Under the pieces are notes generated by a model. That model searched no databases and was not told the origin of the DNA. It saw nothing but the letters and a program-made list of their open reading frames with translations. A DNA stretch of 64,000 nt. It comes from Tetrahymena elliotti 4EA (lineage: Eukaryota > Ciliophora > Oligohymenophorea > Hymenostomatida > Tetrahymenidae). This document shows, piece by piece, positions 12,543 to 26,291 of the stretch (its first letter is position 1; every line of letters starts with the position of its first letter). The stretch spans positions 310,001 through 374,000 of the forward strand of contig AFXF02001505.1 in NCBI GenBank assembly GCA_000231825.2, read 5' to 3'. The position numbers and the translations under genes are program-made.

Positions 12543-15500
12543 ATGGTAACTTTTATTTAAAGTTGTTCATACAGTAAAATCTATATTTTTAATATTTAAT
12601 AAAGCCTTAGCCTCTCGTTTGGACATAATTAAAATAAACTGGTACAACATAGCCATCCGCCAGATCTGGTCATACCATCATAACTGTTGGTAAGACTCAT
12701 ATTATGTTTGGTGGGTTGGACAATGATAAAAACAACTATAAGGATGGTAAAATAGCTCCTAATAACTAGGTATTTACCTTAAAATTAACTTAAAATAACT
12801 GTGAATGGCGTTAAATTGCATGCTAAGGTGATGTACCTTTACCTAGATGTTATCATGCAGCTTGCGCTATATCAGCTGACAAAATGTTAGTATTTGGTGG
12901 TAGTTACACATCTAATTTGCGTTTTAATGACACATACATCCTAAAGACAAGTAAATTCAATAATTAATTTTAATTTATTTGACATTTTTTGAATTTTAGT
13001 TGGAGAATACAAATTGAAAAATGAGGAATTTTCAAAAATTGTTTTTTTCTTTTTCTTGTTGAATTTAATCATATCTTAATGTGTTATTCATTGAATTATG
13101 AATGAAAATTTTTAAGATTTCAATAAATGTTTCAAAACGAATCTAATAATTATAACAATAAAAATAAAACCTCCAATTTTATTAAAGCCAAACAAACAAT
13201 AATTATTTAAATTTTTTTAATAAGCAAGATAAAAATGGTTAGCTATCTTAACTATTAATTGAAAAATAGAATTTAAATTAAAAAAAATAACTTAAATTTT
13301 ATTTTATAAATAGCTTCTTCTCAATGGAGTAAGCCTGCTAATCAAATTAGTGGAGGAGAACCAAAAAATGCTGAATCCAAGATTGGTGCACCTCAACCTA
13401 GATATGGCCATAGTGCAACTTTCTATGATGGAAAGGTATACGTTTTCGGTGGACATGGTGGTGTAAACTATTAAAGACTTGCCTTTAATGATTTATATGT
13501 TCTTGAAACAGAAAACTTTGAATGGACTAAGCTTGAACCTAAAGGTAACCCTCCTGATCCAAGAGGTGGGCACTCAGCTGCTATGATGGCGAACAAGCCT
13601 TAACTTATGATTTTTGGTGGTTGGAGCTTTACATCTTAATACTCTAATATTATGATTTATGATATTGAAAAAGACGAATGGGTTGACCCCGAAATTGCTC
13701 ATGAAATTCCTAAATGGAATCTTTCAGGTATTATGGCTCCTTCTATTCCTTCATGGAAGTATTTCATTTTTGGAGGTAGTGTTGGTTCATTTGAAGAAGG
13801 TGGTAACAGAACTAACTCTCGTTTTGTTGATGACTCATTTGTTTTGGATATAGACACTCTTAGCTGGAGTTCAATCAATTTGGAACTAGATGAATCTTCA
13901 AAAGTAACCATTTTATTTCAAATTATAGCTGAATTAATTTATATTTTTTTATTGACAAATAGGTTATTTGCAAGCCTAAACCAAGAGAAAGTGCTTCTAT
14001 CTTCTATGACTCAGGAGAATCTAGAGTTATAGTCTTTGGTGGTTGGGCTAACAACTGGTTAAATGATTTATGGTCTTTGAATGTCTCAACTATCACTGGT
14101 CCTCCTTATGCTATTTTCAACATTAAGCCAGCTTTGGGCCCTTTAACGGGTAAAACCAAGGTTATTATTGAAGGCGATGGATTTAAGGATACTTAGATTA
14201 CAGTCAAATTTTCAGGTGGTAAATTAGAAAGAGAAGTTAATGGTACTTTTATTAGTGAAAAAGAAATTTCTTGTGAAACTGCTCCTTTTGATCATCCCAG
14301 ATCAGTAGAAGTTACTGTATGTATGAATAAGGGTGACTATACAATCACTAAGAGTGCTTTCACTTATTACTTGAATACTAAGGCTGATAAGACTATTGCT
14401 TATGGTCCTGGTTTACTTTAAGAAAATTTAATTGGAACTTAATCAACTATTGTTATATAAGCTCGTAATAAAAATGACTAAAATCGTGAATCTGGTTCTG
14501 ATGAATTTGTAGTTACCATCCGTAATCCAGCTAAAATTAAAAAAGAAGAAGAAGTTAAAGAAGGAGATAAAGGAAACACAAAAAACACTATTAAGGATGA
14601 AGAAGAAGAAGGCGAAGAAGAAGGAGATGAACAAGAAAAGAAGAAAAAGAAAGAAGCTGAAAAGGCTGCTGCAGAGAAAGCTGCTGCTGAAAAAGCTGCT
14701 GAAGAAGAATAAGGTGAAGGTGTTGATCCTTCCTTAGTTCCCTTCAATATTGTTGATAATGATGATGGTTCTTACTTCATTTAATTCACTGTAAATTATT
14801 CATAAACTTCTTCATATTTTATTTACTAATAATTTTCAAAAAATAAAGAGTGAAGAAGAAGCTGTTTTAGAAGTTGATATCAAATTCAAGGATGAAAATA
14901 ATGAACTCCATCCTATTAGAGGTAATCCATTCAAGTGCGGATTCACCAAAACAGCAAAGCCTAATAATAATGATTTGACTGGTTCTGCTGTCATGAATTA
15001 CATTTCTAAGTAACTCAAGGACATCTAAGAATTTATTGAAAACACTAAGGAAAGTATCGAAATTAGAAATAAGAACATTAGAGAAAATGTTTCTGAACTC
15101 ATCAATGTGATGATTAACTTAGAAAAAGTCCGTGTTAAGAATGACGACGATGTCCTTACTCTTGATACTGTCGAAGAAATGCTTAATTTCCTGAAAAAGA
15201 AAGATTTTGGCAAGGATTCTGATATCAAGAAATGCAAGAAATTACAAGAAGAATGGAAAAACCTTGCTAAAATGGCTCAAGCTGTCAAAAAGGATATTTA
15301 AAATCCAGTTAAAACTGAATCTGATAAAACTAAAGAAAATATTAAGAAGTTCGAAGAAATTACCCTTAAAGAATATGCCAACAGCTTAAAGAAAGAAAGC
15401 TTCTTCATCTACAAGACAGGTGTCTTAGAATCTTTCAAGAGAATTGGTGAAGTAAAATAAAAGGTTGACGAATTTGAAGTTTAACTCAATCAATATGAAG

Positions 15501-18500
15501 ATTTTGCTCGTATGTTTGAGTTCCCTGATGCAGTTATTGGTAGCAAGAAATTGATGGAATAAATTCGTACTGATGTCAGCTCAGTTGAAAAGTTGTGGGT
15601 AAGAATTGAAATTTCTGAAAAAACAATGGATGAATACAAAAAAATGAAGTGGGGTTCCATCAACTCTATGGATATGGAAGATGAAATCAAGAAACTCAGA
15701 AAAGCTCTCACTGATTTGCGTGGTATAGATAAGAGATCAAATGCCTTTATTGGTATAACTGAAGAACTCAAGAAGTGGGCTACTTTCTTACCTCTTCTTG
15801 GTGAACTTAAAGATCCATCTATGAACTCCGAAGATGGACGTCACTGGAAAAAGCTCAAAGACTTGGTAAAGAAGGAATTCGAAGTTAGCTAAGATCTTAT
15901 CCTTGAAATCATCTGGGACTTAAAATTATTCGACTACAAGGATGGTATTGAAGAAATTACTGATTAAGCCAAGTAAGAATTGAAGATGGAAAAGGCATTA
16001 AAGAAGATTATTGATTTCTGGAGAGACATTGAATTCGAACTTGTACAACATAAGAACACAGACATTCACACTTTGAAGATGAGTGAAGAAAACTTTGAAA
16101 CATTAGAAGAACATCAACTTCAAATTAATAATATGCTTTTAAGTAAGTATGTAGCTTACTTCGAAAAGGAAGTTGAAAAATGGAAATATGATTTGGGTAG
16201 TGTTTATGATGTTGTTCAATTATTACTAGAAGTCTAAAAGACATGGTCTTTCTTAGAAAATCTCTTCATCTAATCAGAAGAAGTCAAGCGTGAATTACCT
16301 AATGAATCTGCTTAGTTTGTTGGTATCGATAAAGACATGAAGGAAATTATGCAAAAGGGATGTGATATTAAAAATTGCTTGAAGTTCTGTACTATTGAAG
16401 GTATGCTTAAGAGATTAGAAAACATCCAAGCCTAATTGAAAGTTTGTGAAAAAGCTTTAAATGAATTCTTGGATAGCAAGCGTCGTGCATTCCCTCGTTT
16501 CTATTTTGTTTCTGTAAATGACTTGTTAGATATTTTATCTAATGGTAACTCTCCTGCCAAGATTAACCGTCACATGAGTAAAATCTTTTAAGCTATAGAT
16601 AACTTATAATTGAAGGAAGATAGTTCTGGTGGTCGTCCAACAGCTTTAAAAATGATTTCTTGTGTTGGTACAGAAGAAGTTGATTTCTCATCTCCTCGTT
16701 TACTTTAGGGTAAAGTCGAAAGCTATCTAAAGGATGTTATTGACACTATGATTGGAACTCTTAAGTCAGTTGCCAACACTTCTTTCAAAAATTTCTAATC
16801 TATGACACGTAAAGAATGGTTAAAGCAAGATCCAGCTTAAATTACTTTGTTAGTTAATAATATTATTTGGTCAAAGGCTGTTGAAGATTGTTTCTTAAAA
16901 CTCTAAAGTGGTGATATTAATGCAATGAAAGCTTACTTAGAAGAATCTATTAAATTATTGACTGAACTTATTGGCATGGTCTAAGGTGATTTGTCCAAGC
17001 CTCTTCGTTAAAAGATTATGTGTTTAATTACTATTGATACCCATTCTCGTGATGTTGTTTAACGTTTAATTAATGAACATGTCCGTAAAGCTGAAGAATT
17101 TTAATGGTAATCTTAACTTAAGTTCTACTGGGTAGATAATGATGCAAAAATTAAGATTGCTGATGCTCGTTTTGTTTATAATTATGAATATCTTGGTAAT
17201 GGCCCTCGTTTGGTTATTACTCCTCTAACAGATCGTATTTATGTCACAGCCACATAAGCTCTTCATTTAAAAATGGGTTGTGCTCCTGCCGGTCCAGCTG
17301 GTACTGGAAAAACTGAAACTACTAAGGATCTTGCTAATGCTCTTGCAAAGGCTTGTTATGTATTTAATTGCTCTTCTGAAATGAATTATGAATCAATGGG
17401 TAACATTTATAAAGGTCTTGCATCCTCTGGATGTTGGGGTTGTTTTGATGAATTCAATAGATTGCTTCCTGAAGTGCTTTCTGTGTGCTCAGTATAGTTT
17501 AAGGCTGTTACAGATGCTATTAAACAAAATGTTGAACGTTTTGTAATCGAAGGTGATGAAATTTCTTTGGACCCAACTTGTGGTGTCTTCATTACTATGA
17601 ATCCTGGTTATTTGGGTCGTGCAGAGTTACCTGAAGGTTTGAAAGCTCTTTTCCGTCCTATCACTGTCGTCGTTCCTGATTTGGAACTTATTTGTGAAAA
17701 TATGCTTATGGCTGAAGGTTTTATTGAAGCTAAAACTCTTGCCAAAAAATTCGTTACTCTTTACATGCTTTGTCGTGATTTACTCTCTAAGTAACTCCAC
17801 TACGATTGGGGTCTCCGTGCTATTAAGTCTGTGTTGGTTGTCGCTGGTGGTTTCAAGCGTTCTGAACCTGGTATTGCTGAGTAAGCCTTGCTTATGAGAG
17901 CTTTAAGAGATTTTAATATTCCTAAAATTGCTTTCTAAGACTTGTATGTCTTCCATGGTTTATTAGGTGATCTCTTCCCTAATATTAATATTAAACCCAA
18001 GAAGGATCTAGAATTTGAAAAGGTCATTACTGATGTTTGTATGGAAAACAAACTCGACCCTGATCCAGAATTTGTATTGAAGGTAGTATAACTCAGCGAG
18101 TTGCTTGCTATTCGTCACTGTGTCTTCGTTATGGGTCCACCTGGAGCTGGTAAATCTACAACTTGGAAGATACTAGCTAAAGCTCAAGATAAAACAAACA
18201 AAAAGACTACTTTAATTGATATTGATCCCAAAGTTGTCTCAACAAAGGACTTCTATGGATATAATTTGCCCTCTAAAGAATGGAAGGATGGCCTGTTTTC
18301 AAAAATGTTACGTTCTCTAGCTGAATAGCCTGATACTAATCCTAAATGGATTTGTCTTGATGGTGATCTTGATGCTAATTGGATTGAATCTATGAACTCC
18401 GTTATGGATGATAATAAAATTTTGACACTTGCCAATAATGAACGTATCCCCCTTAAGCCTCATATGAGAGCACTTTTTGAAATTCGCGATTTACGTTTTG

Positions 18501-21500
18501 CTACTCCTGCCACAGTATCTCGTGCTGGTATTCTCTATATTTCTGATGAAGTTGGATACTAATGGCGCTCTTATGTTAAGTCTTGGATTAAGCAAGAATT
18601 CAGCTCAGATTAAGAAATGGCCAAGAATCTAGATACCCTTTTTGGAAAGTATGTTCCTGACACTCTTGATCACATTAAAAAACACTGCAGATTCCTTGTT
18701 CCAGTCTCTCCAATCTCTTAGGTTATTTCAATTTGTAAATCTTTGTAAACTTTACTCAAGGGAGATGTGAAGAACCTTGAATATCTCTTTGTTTATGCCC
18801 TTATTTGGGCTATCGGTGGTGCTCTTGCAGAAAAGGACTCTATTGATTATCGTAAAGATTTCTCTACTTGGTGGAAAGGAGCTTGGAAAACTGCTGTTAA
18901 ATTCCCAAGCAAAGGTACTATTTTTGATTACTATGTAGATTAATCAGGAGACTCTTCTAAATTTGTTGAATGGAGTAAGAGACTAACAAATAAGGAGTTT
19001 GATCCTTTAGTTGAAACTATGGGTAACATTACTGTCAATACTATAGAAACACTTGCCACAACTGAATTTATTAAGTCATATTTGATGGTTAAGCATCCTT
19101 CCCTTCTTATTGGTAACTCTGGTTGTGGTAAGACCTAACTTGCTAAGGGTATCCTTAAAGAAATTGTATAAGCCAAACCAGAAAACTATGCTTATTAGTT
19201 GATTAACTTCAACTATTATACAGATTCTACTTATTTACAAGGTTAAATAGAACAAACCTTAGAAAAGAAAGCTGGTCGTCAATATGGTCCTCCAGGTAAA
19301 GTTTAATTGATTTACTTTATTGATGATTTGAACATGCCTTAACTTGATGCATATGATACTCAAACTGCTATTGCACTTCTCCGTCAATTAGCAGACTATG
19401 GACATTTCTATGATGTCAGCAAACTCGCCCTTAAAGATATCATCAATACATAAGTTCTTGCTGCTATGAATCCTTCAGCTGGTTCTTTCTTTGTTAACCC
19501 TCGTTACTAACGTCACTTCTGGACAATTTCTATTCCTTTCCCTGACAATGAATCACTTTCTCTAATTTATATTACCTTCCTTAATGGGCACACAAAGAGA
19601 TTCAAAGCTACAATTTAAGAATACTCAAATATTATTGTCCGTGCCTCTTTGATGCTTCACTAAGCTGTCACCTAGAATTTCCGTAAAACAGCTATAAACT
19701 TCCATTACGAATTCAATCTTCGTCATATGTCAAATGTATTCTAAGGATTACTTCTTTCAGACCCTAATAAATTTACTGAACCTGATAAATTAATCAAGCT
19801 TTGGCTTCATGAATGTGAACGTACATATGGTGATCGTTTGGTTTCTGCTGATAACTTGAAAACTTACAAGGAAAATATATTCGATATTGCCAAAAAGTAA
19901 TTCTCTAAATTTAATTTCTCACGTTACTTTGGTAATAACCCAGAAAATCTCATTTATTGCAACTTTATTTCTGGTATCAACTCTGATCGTTTCTATGATT
20001 AAATGCCTAATAATGAAATGGAGAAACACATTTCTGAAGCACTTAAGGAATATAATGACAATAATGCTTTTATGGGACTCGTTCTTTTTGAAGATGCCAT
20101 GAAGCATGTTTGCAGAATATGCCGTATTATTCTTCCTTCTTCAGGACATGCCTTACTTGTTGGTGTTGGTGGTTCTGGTAAATAATCTCTATCTAAGTTG
20201 GCCTCATTTATTATGGGTTATTCAACTTTCTCAATCACTATATCTGCTACCTATTCAATGACTGATCTTCGTAATGATCTTCAATAATTATACTTCAAGT
20301 GTGGTCCTAAAGAAGAAGGTATCCTTTTCCTCTTTACTGAAGGTCAAATTACTAACGAACGTTTCCTTGTGTATATTAATGATCTTCTTTCCTCTGGTGA
20401 AATTGCAGAACTCTATACACTTGACGAAAAGGAAGTTATGATCAATTAAGTTCGTGCAAAGGTAAAAGGTGAAGGTAAGCCAGATACACGTGAAAATTGT
20501 TGGAATTGGTTCATTGATTAAGTTAAAAAGAATCTCCACATGGCTATTTGCTTCTCTCCAGTTGGTGACATGCGTCGTCGTGCACGTTAATTCCCTGCTC
20601 TTGTTAATTGTACTGTTATTGATTGGTTCTAACCCTGGCCTTATGAAGCTCTTTTTAATGTTGCTAAATCTTTCCTTGAGCCTGTAGATCTAGGTGATGA
20701 TAAGGTACGTGATGCTGTTGTCAAATTTATGCCTTTCTCATTTACTATTGTCAATGATTTAGGTATTAAGCTTCTTGAACAAGAACGTCGTTATGCTTAT
20801 ACCACTCCTAAGTCTTTCCTTGAACTTATTTCTTTGTTTACAAATATGCTAGCCCAAAAGCGTGAAGCTTTAGAAAGAAATAAGGAGCGTTATGAAACAG
20901 GTCTAGTTAAACTTAAAGAAACTGCCGAATAAGTAGCAGTTATTGAAGTTGAAGTTAAAGAAAAGTAAGTAGAAGCTGAAGCTAAAAAGAAAGAAGCTGA
21001 TGCTTTTGCAGAAGTTGTAGGTCGTGAAAAAGATAAAGTAGAAAAGGAAAACTCAAAAGCAACTATTGAAGCTGATAAGTGTGCAGTCATTAAATAAAAT
21101 GTTGAAGCTCAAAAATCTTCAACATAACAAGATCTTGATGCTGCCCAACCTCTTGTCGAATAAGCCAAATCAGCTCTTAACTCTATTTCTAAAAAGGATT
21201 TCTAAAATGTAAAAGCTTTTACTAGTCCTCCTGCTGGTATTCCTGAAGTATTTGCTGCTACTACTTATTTACTTGCTGGTTACTTTAATGAAGCCATTGA
21301 AATTGATAAGAACAAAAAACCTAAGGATGTTTCTTGGAAGAGTTGTTTAAAGTTGATGAAATCTCCTGAAGAATTTATGGACAAATTATTGAACTTTAAG
21401 GATGTTGTTGATGCTAATTAAATCCCTGCTGCAAACGTAAATTTTGTTAAGAATACATATCTTAATATGCCCTCATTCAATCCTGAATCTATGGCTGCTA

Positions 21501-24500
21501 AATCAACTGCTGCTAAGGGTATTTGCTCTTGGGTCGTTAATATTGTTAAGTATTATGATGTCATCTAAGACATTGAACCTAAACGTAAAGCTCTTAAGGA
21601 AGCTACTGAATAACTTGAAGAAGCTACTGTTAAGCTTAATGAAGTAGAAGAAGTTGTCAGAAAGCTCAATGAAGAATTGAATAAACTTAAGGCAGAAAAT
21701 GACAAGGCTGTTGCTGAAAGAAATGCTGCTATTTCAGAAGCTGAAAGATGTGCAAGAAGACTTAATTTGGCTTAAAGATTAGTTACTGCACTTTCTAGTG
21801 AAAATGAACGTTGGGGTAAATCTATCATCTAATTAGAAGATTAACTCAAGCTCATGGTTGGTGATGTTCTTGTTGCCTCTTCTTTTGTTAGTTATTCCGG
21901 CCCTTTCAACAAAAAATTCCGTAACATTATGATTAACTAGAACTTCATGAAGTTTATGAAAGAACATACCATTCCTATGTCACCTGATCCTAATCCCATT
22001 AAAATATTAACTGATGAGTCAACTATTGCTCTCTGGAACAAGCAAAAGCTTCCTAGTGATTCTGTATCTATTGAAAATGGTACTATTCTTACAAATTCTG
22101 CAAGATATCCATTAATGATTGACCCTCAATTACAAGGTATTACTTGGATTCGTGAAAAAGAAAAGGCAAACAATTTAAAAATCCTTCGTTTAGGCTCAAA
22201 AAATATTAATAGAGATCTTGAATTGTCAATTGAAAATGGTTACTCTGCTATCATTGAAAATATGAATGAACGTATTGATGCTATCTTAATGCCTATTATT
22301 GCACGTTCTTTCATTAAGAGAGGTAAAAATAAAATTATTAAATTCGCTGGTAAAGATTTGATCCTTCATGCTAACTTCAAACTTTTCCTCCATACTAAAC
22401 TTTCCAATCCTCACTATCCTCCTGAAATTTAAGCTGAAGCTGCTCTAATAAACTTCACTGTTACGGAAGCTGGTTTAGGAGATTAACTTTTATCTTTAGT
22501 TGTAGCTCGTGAACGTCCTGATTTAGCTAAAATGAAGATAGAGCTTATCACTTAACAAAATGATTTTAAGATTAAATTGAAAGATCTTGAAGATGAATTA
22601 TTATACAAACTTGCAAATGCTAAAGGTGATATTCTTGATGATATTGAATTAATTGAAAATCTTGAATATTCTAAGAAACTTTCAGTGGAAATTGCTGAAA
22701 AAGTCGCTGCAGCCAAAATTACCGAAGCCAAGATTAACGAAACTTCTGAAAACTACAGACCTGCTGCTTCACGTGGTGCTCTTTTCTACTTTTTGCTTTC
22801 TGATTTATCAAAGATTCACTCTTTCTATAAATATTCTTTAGAATCTTTTATCGTAGTCATCAATCGTGCTATTGATGCTATTTCAGAAAATAAGATTTAT
22901 GGTAAAAATACTATGGTTCCATATGGTGATGAAACATATTCATCTCACTAACATTAGAAGGAGGAAGAAGAAGAGGAAGCAGAAAATGAGTAAAACCAGC
23001 AATAACGTTAAGAAAATAAACAAGAAGAATAAAATAATGAAGAAAATAAAGGACCAGTTGAAGAAGAATAGGTTGAAGGAGAAAACAAAGGACCTGTAGA
23101 AGAAGAAGGTGCAGAAGGAGAGAATAATGGTCCAGTTGAAGAAGAAAATGCATAAAACGAAAATGAAAATGCTGAAGAAGAGCATGAAAAGCACCAAAAA
23201 CCTAAAGATTCTGATGAACCAATGAGTCCTAGATCATTAAAAAAGCGTGTTGATGAATTGATTGAATCCTTAACTTACACTGCCTATTAAAACACTCGCC
23301 GTGGTCTCTTCGAAAGTCATAAGCTTATTGTTGCAGCTATGCTTTGTCTTAGAGTTTTATTACGTTCTGAAGAACTTAATTCAGATGAAGTTGATCACCT
23401 CATTATTGGTAAAGTTGATAGCAACCCCACGGCTATGCCTGATGCTCTTAAATCATTCTTAAATGACAATATTTGGGCTGCTTGTAAAGCACTTGAAACA
23501 ATTCATCAATTCTAAGGTTTCTGCTAGTCTCTTGAAACTGATGTTTTATAATGGAAGAAGTGGTACAGTGAAGAAAAGGCTGAAACAGCTGATTTACCTA
23601 AAGCATTTAAAGAATTGTCTAAGTTCCACAGATTATTACTTTTACGTGCATTACGTCCTGATAGACTTCCATCTGCATTGAGTTAATTCGTACATGATAA
23701 AATGGGTGAAAGATATATAGAACAACCTCCTTTCAATATCTTTGAAACTTTCTAAGAAACATCTAAAACTGTACCTATTTTCTTTGTTCTTTTCCCTGGT
23801 GTTGATCCTACACCTGATGTTGAAAGAGTTGCTGCTACATTTGATGTTTCTGCTAATAATGGACGTTTCATCAATATTTCTATGGGTCAAGGTTAAGAAG
23901 ATAGAGCTAAAAAGGCTCTCTTTGATTGTGCATAAAAGGGACACTGGATTATGCTTTAGAATGTACATCTTATGCAAAGTTGGTTATATGGTCTTAATGG
24001 CCTTGAAGGTTTCCTTGAAAGTGTCTTTGCATCACCTAAAACTCATCCTAACTTCCGTGTCTTCATTTCATCTGAGCCTCCAAATGTTTTGCTTCCTCTC
24101 ATGCAAATTATTCCTGAATCAATTTTACAAGGAGCTCTCAAGATTGCTAACGAAGCTCCTTAATACTTAAAGGCTAACCTTCGTCGTGCCTACAATAAAT
24201 TCGATCAAGAATTCCTTGATAAATGTGATAAGAAACCAACTGAATTTAAATCTTGTCTCTTTGCTCTTTGCTTCTTCCACAGTCTTATGCTCGGACGTAA
24301 GAAATTTGGTACTTAAGGTTGGTCAAGAGTTTATAATTTCAATGATGGTGATCTTACTATCTGTGCAGATGTACTTTATAATTATCTCTCTAAGTATGAA
24401 TAAGTACCTTGGGATGATTTACGTTATATTTTTGGTGAAATTATGTATGGTGGTCACATTACTGATGTAAAATTTATAATTTTTGAATATAATATTTTTT

Positions 24501-25734
24501 AATTCTTTGAAATTTTAATTTTAGGATTGGGATAGAAGAACAAACAGAACTTATTTGAAGGTATTGATTAGATCAGAATTACTCCAATAAAACTTCAACT
24601 TAGCTCCCCAATTTAAGTCACCTGATCCAAGCAAATTCGATTACGAAGCCTATAGGAAATATATTGAAGAAAAGTTACCAATAGAATCTCCTTAAATGTT
24701 TGGTATGCATCCTAATGCTGAAATCGGTTACTTAACATAAGCTTGCGATTAAGTCTTTAATACAATTTTAGAAGTCTAAGGAGGTTCTTCAGGTGGTGGT
24801 GCATCCAAGAAAGATGATGGTGTCATGGTTACTTTAACTGACTTTAAGACAAGATGTCCTCATGACTTCAATATGCTTATCATTGAAGAAAAGGTTAAGG
24901 AAAAGACACCTTATATTGTCGTTTGTCTACAAGAATGTGAACGTATGAATGGACTTTTAAAAGAAATCAAGACTTCATTAGAAGATCTCCGTCTTGGTTT
25001 AACTGGTGCCCTTAATATGACAGATGCAATGGAAAGCTTACAATAATCTCTTTCATTCAACAAAGTTCCTGATACTTGGGAAAAGAAGGCCTATTTCTCC
25101 AAAAAACCTTTATCTTCTTGGTTTGCTGATCTTATTGAAAGAAATATTTAACTTTAAGAATGGTCTAAAGAATTAGTAACTCCCAATTCTCTATGTATTG
25201 CTTATCTTTTCAATCCTATGTCTTATCTTACTGCTATTATGCAATTCACTGCTAGAGCTTAAGGATTGCCTCTCGACGGTGTAAATAAATTTTTTTTGTT
25301 CTTTAAAATTAAAAATATATCTATCTATTTCTTTAATTTAAATTTTATTTTAATTATTAAAATAGATTACTATCTAAACTAATGTTACTGCAATGAAGGG
25401 TCCTGAAGATGTAGTAAATTCTGCTGAAAATGGTGCTTATATTCATGGTCTCTTCTTAGAAGGAGCTGCTTGGGAAATTGGTGGCTAAGGATAAGATGGT
25501 TACTTAATTGAGCAAAAGCCAAAAGAGTTACATCCTAGAATGCCTATCATTAATGCTGTTGCAGTTCCTCTTGATAAGAAGAAGAAGAATGGTTAATACG
25601 ATTGCCCAACTTATGTAACTTCCGCTAGAGGTCAAACATTTGTATTCACTGCTAACTTAAATATGGAAAGTGATGACTCTGATCCTAACAAGTGGATTCT
25701 TTCAGGTACTTGTATGCTCATGAGTGATGATTGA
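12543..25734 (+). CDS. DYH3: Axonemal dynein heavy chain with N-terminal Kelch domain (probable outer-arm alpha chain)
   Basis: Proposed exons 12543-12545, 12575-12950, 13314-13903, 13963-14790, 14849-24466, 24525-25280 and 25366-25734 join in phase to about 4179 residues. The motor pulls adjacent doublet microtubules in cilia. N-terminus (about 10-390): Kelch repeats with FGG turns ([32 protein letters not shown]). About 400-640: IPT/filamin-like domains broken by an E/K/A-rich stretch. Motor P-loops: GPAGTGKT (residue 1414, AAA1), GPPGAGKS (1695), GNSGCGKT (2021), GVGGSGKQ (2371); AAA1 Walker B is [10 protein letters not shown]. Stalk coiled coils and microtubule-binding tip lie at about 2600-2950. 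An acidic GPVEEE-repeat insert occupies 22942-23230. The C-terminus GGQGQDGYLIEQ...PTYVTSARG is standard. Kelch plus filamin at the N-terminus is known from the Chlamydomonas outer-arm alpha chain, hence the symbol, which is an inference. The first exon is the weakest part. Confidence 0.9.
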
Positions 25735-26291
25735 TGATTCGTTGCTCAAAAGATAGAATAAATTACTCACTGACTTCTATAAAATATAATAACAATAAAT
25801 AAAAATTAATTTTTCTAATTTTAACTCAAACTCATAATACAAAATAAACCAATCAATAAATGAATTTATAATATTTTTTGTATCTAATACAAAGAATATT
25901 AAATTATCTTTAATCCAAATGTATCCTCTTTATATATAATAGTATCATTTTATAATTATAAATATATTTAATAAATTAATTTCAATTATTTTTTTAAATA
26001 ATTTTAACATTTGATTCTTTTCATACTTGATCTAAAATCAGTCAATAATACAAAAAATAATTAGCAAAAAAGTAAGAATGAAAAATAAAAATAAATAGTT
26101 TGGCAACAAAAATTAATTCAACTATTTTAATTTAAATTTTGCATACAATATTTCATATTAAATATTAAAACTTTAAATAGAAAGAACTTAATTTTATAAT
26201 CAAAGAATAATAATAAACATAATACTCACTTTTATCACAAACAAATAATTAACTATGAAATAAAATGATTTGTTTAGTATTGTAAAAGAAT
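25735..26291. other. Convergent intergenic region
   Basis: About 560 AT-rich bases between the 3' ends of the dynein gene and the minus-strand gene. It must hold both polyadenylation signals; nothing else seen. Confidence 0.6.

Noticed and set aside
14478..14747. Minus-strand Ser/Phe-rich open frames over the dynein acidic stretch
   Set aside because: They are antisense shadows of GAA/AAG-rich coding sequence in the dynein gene.
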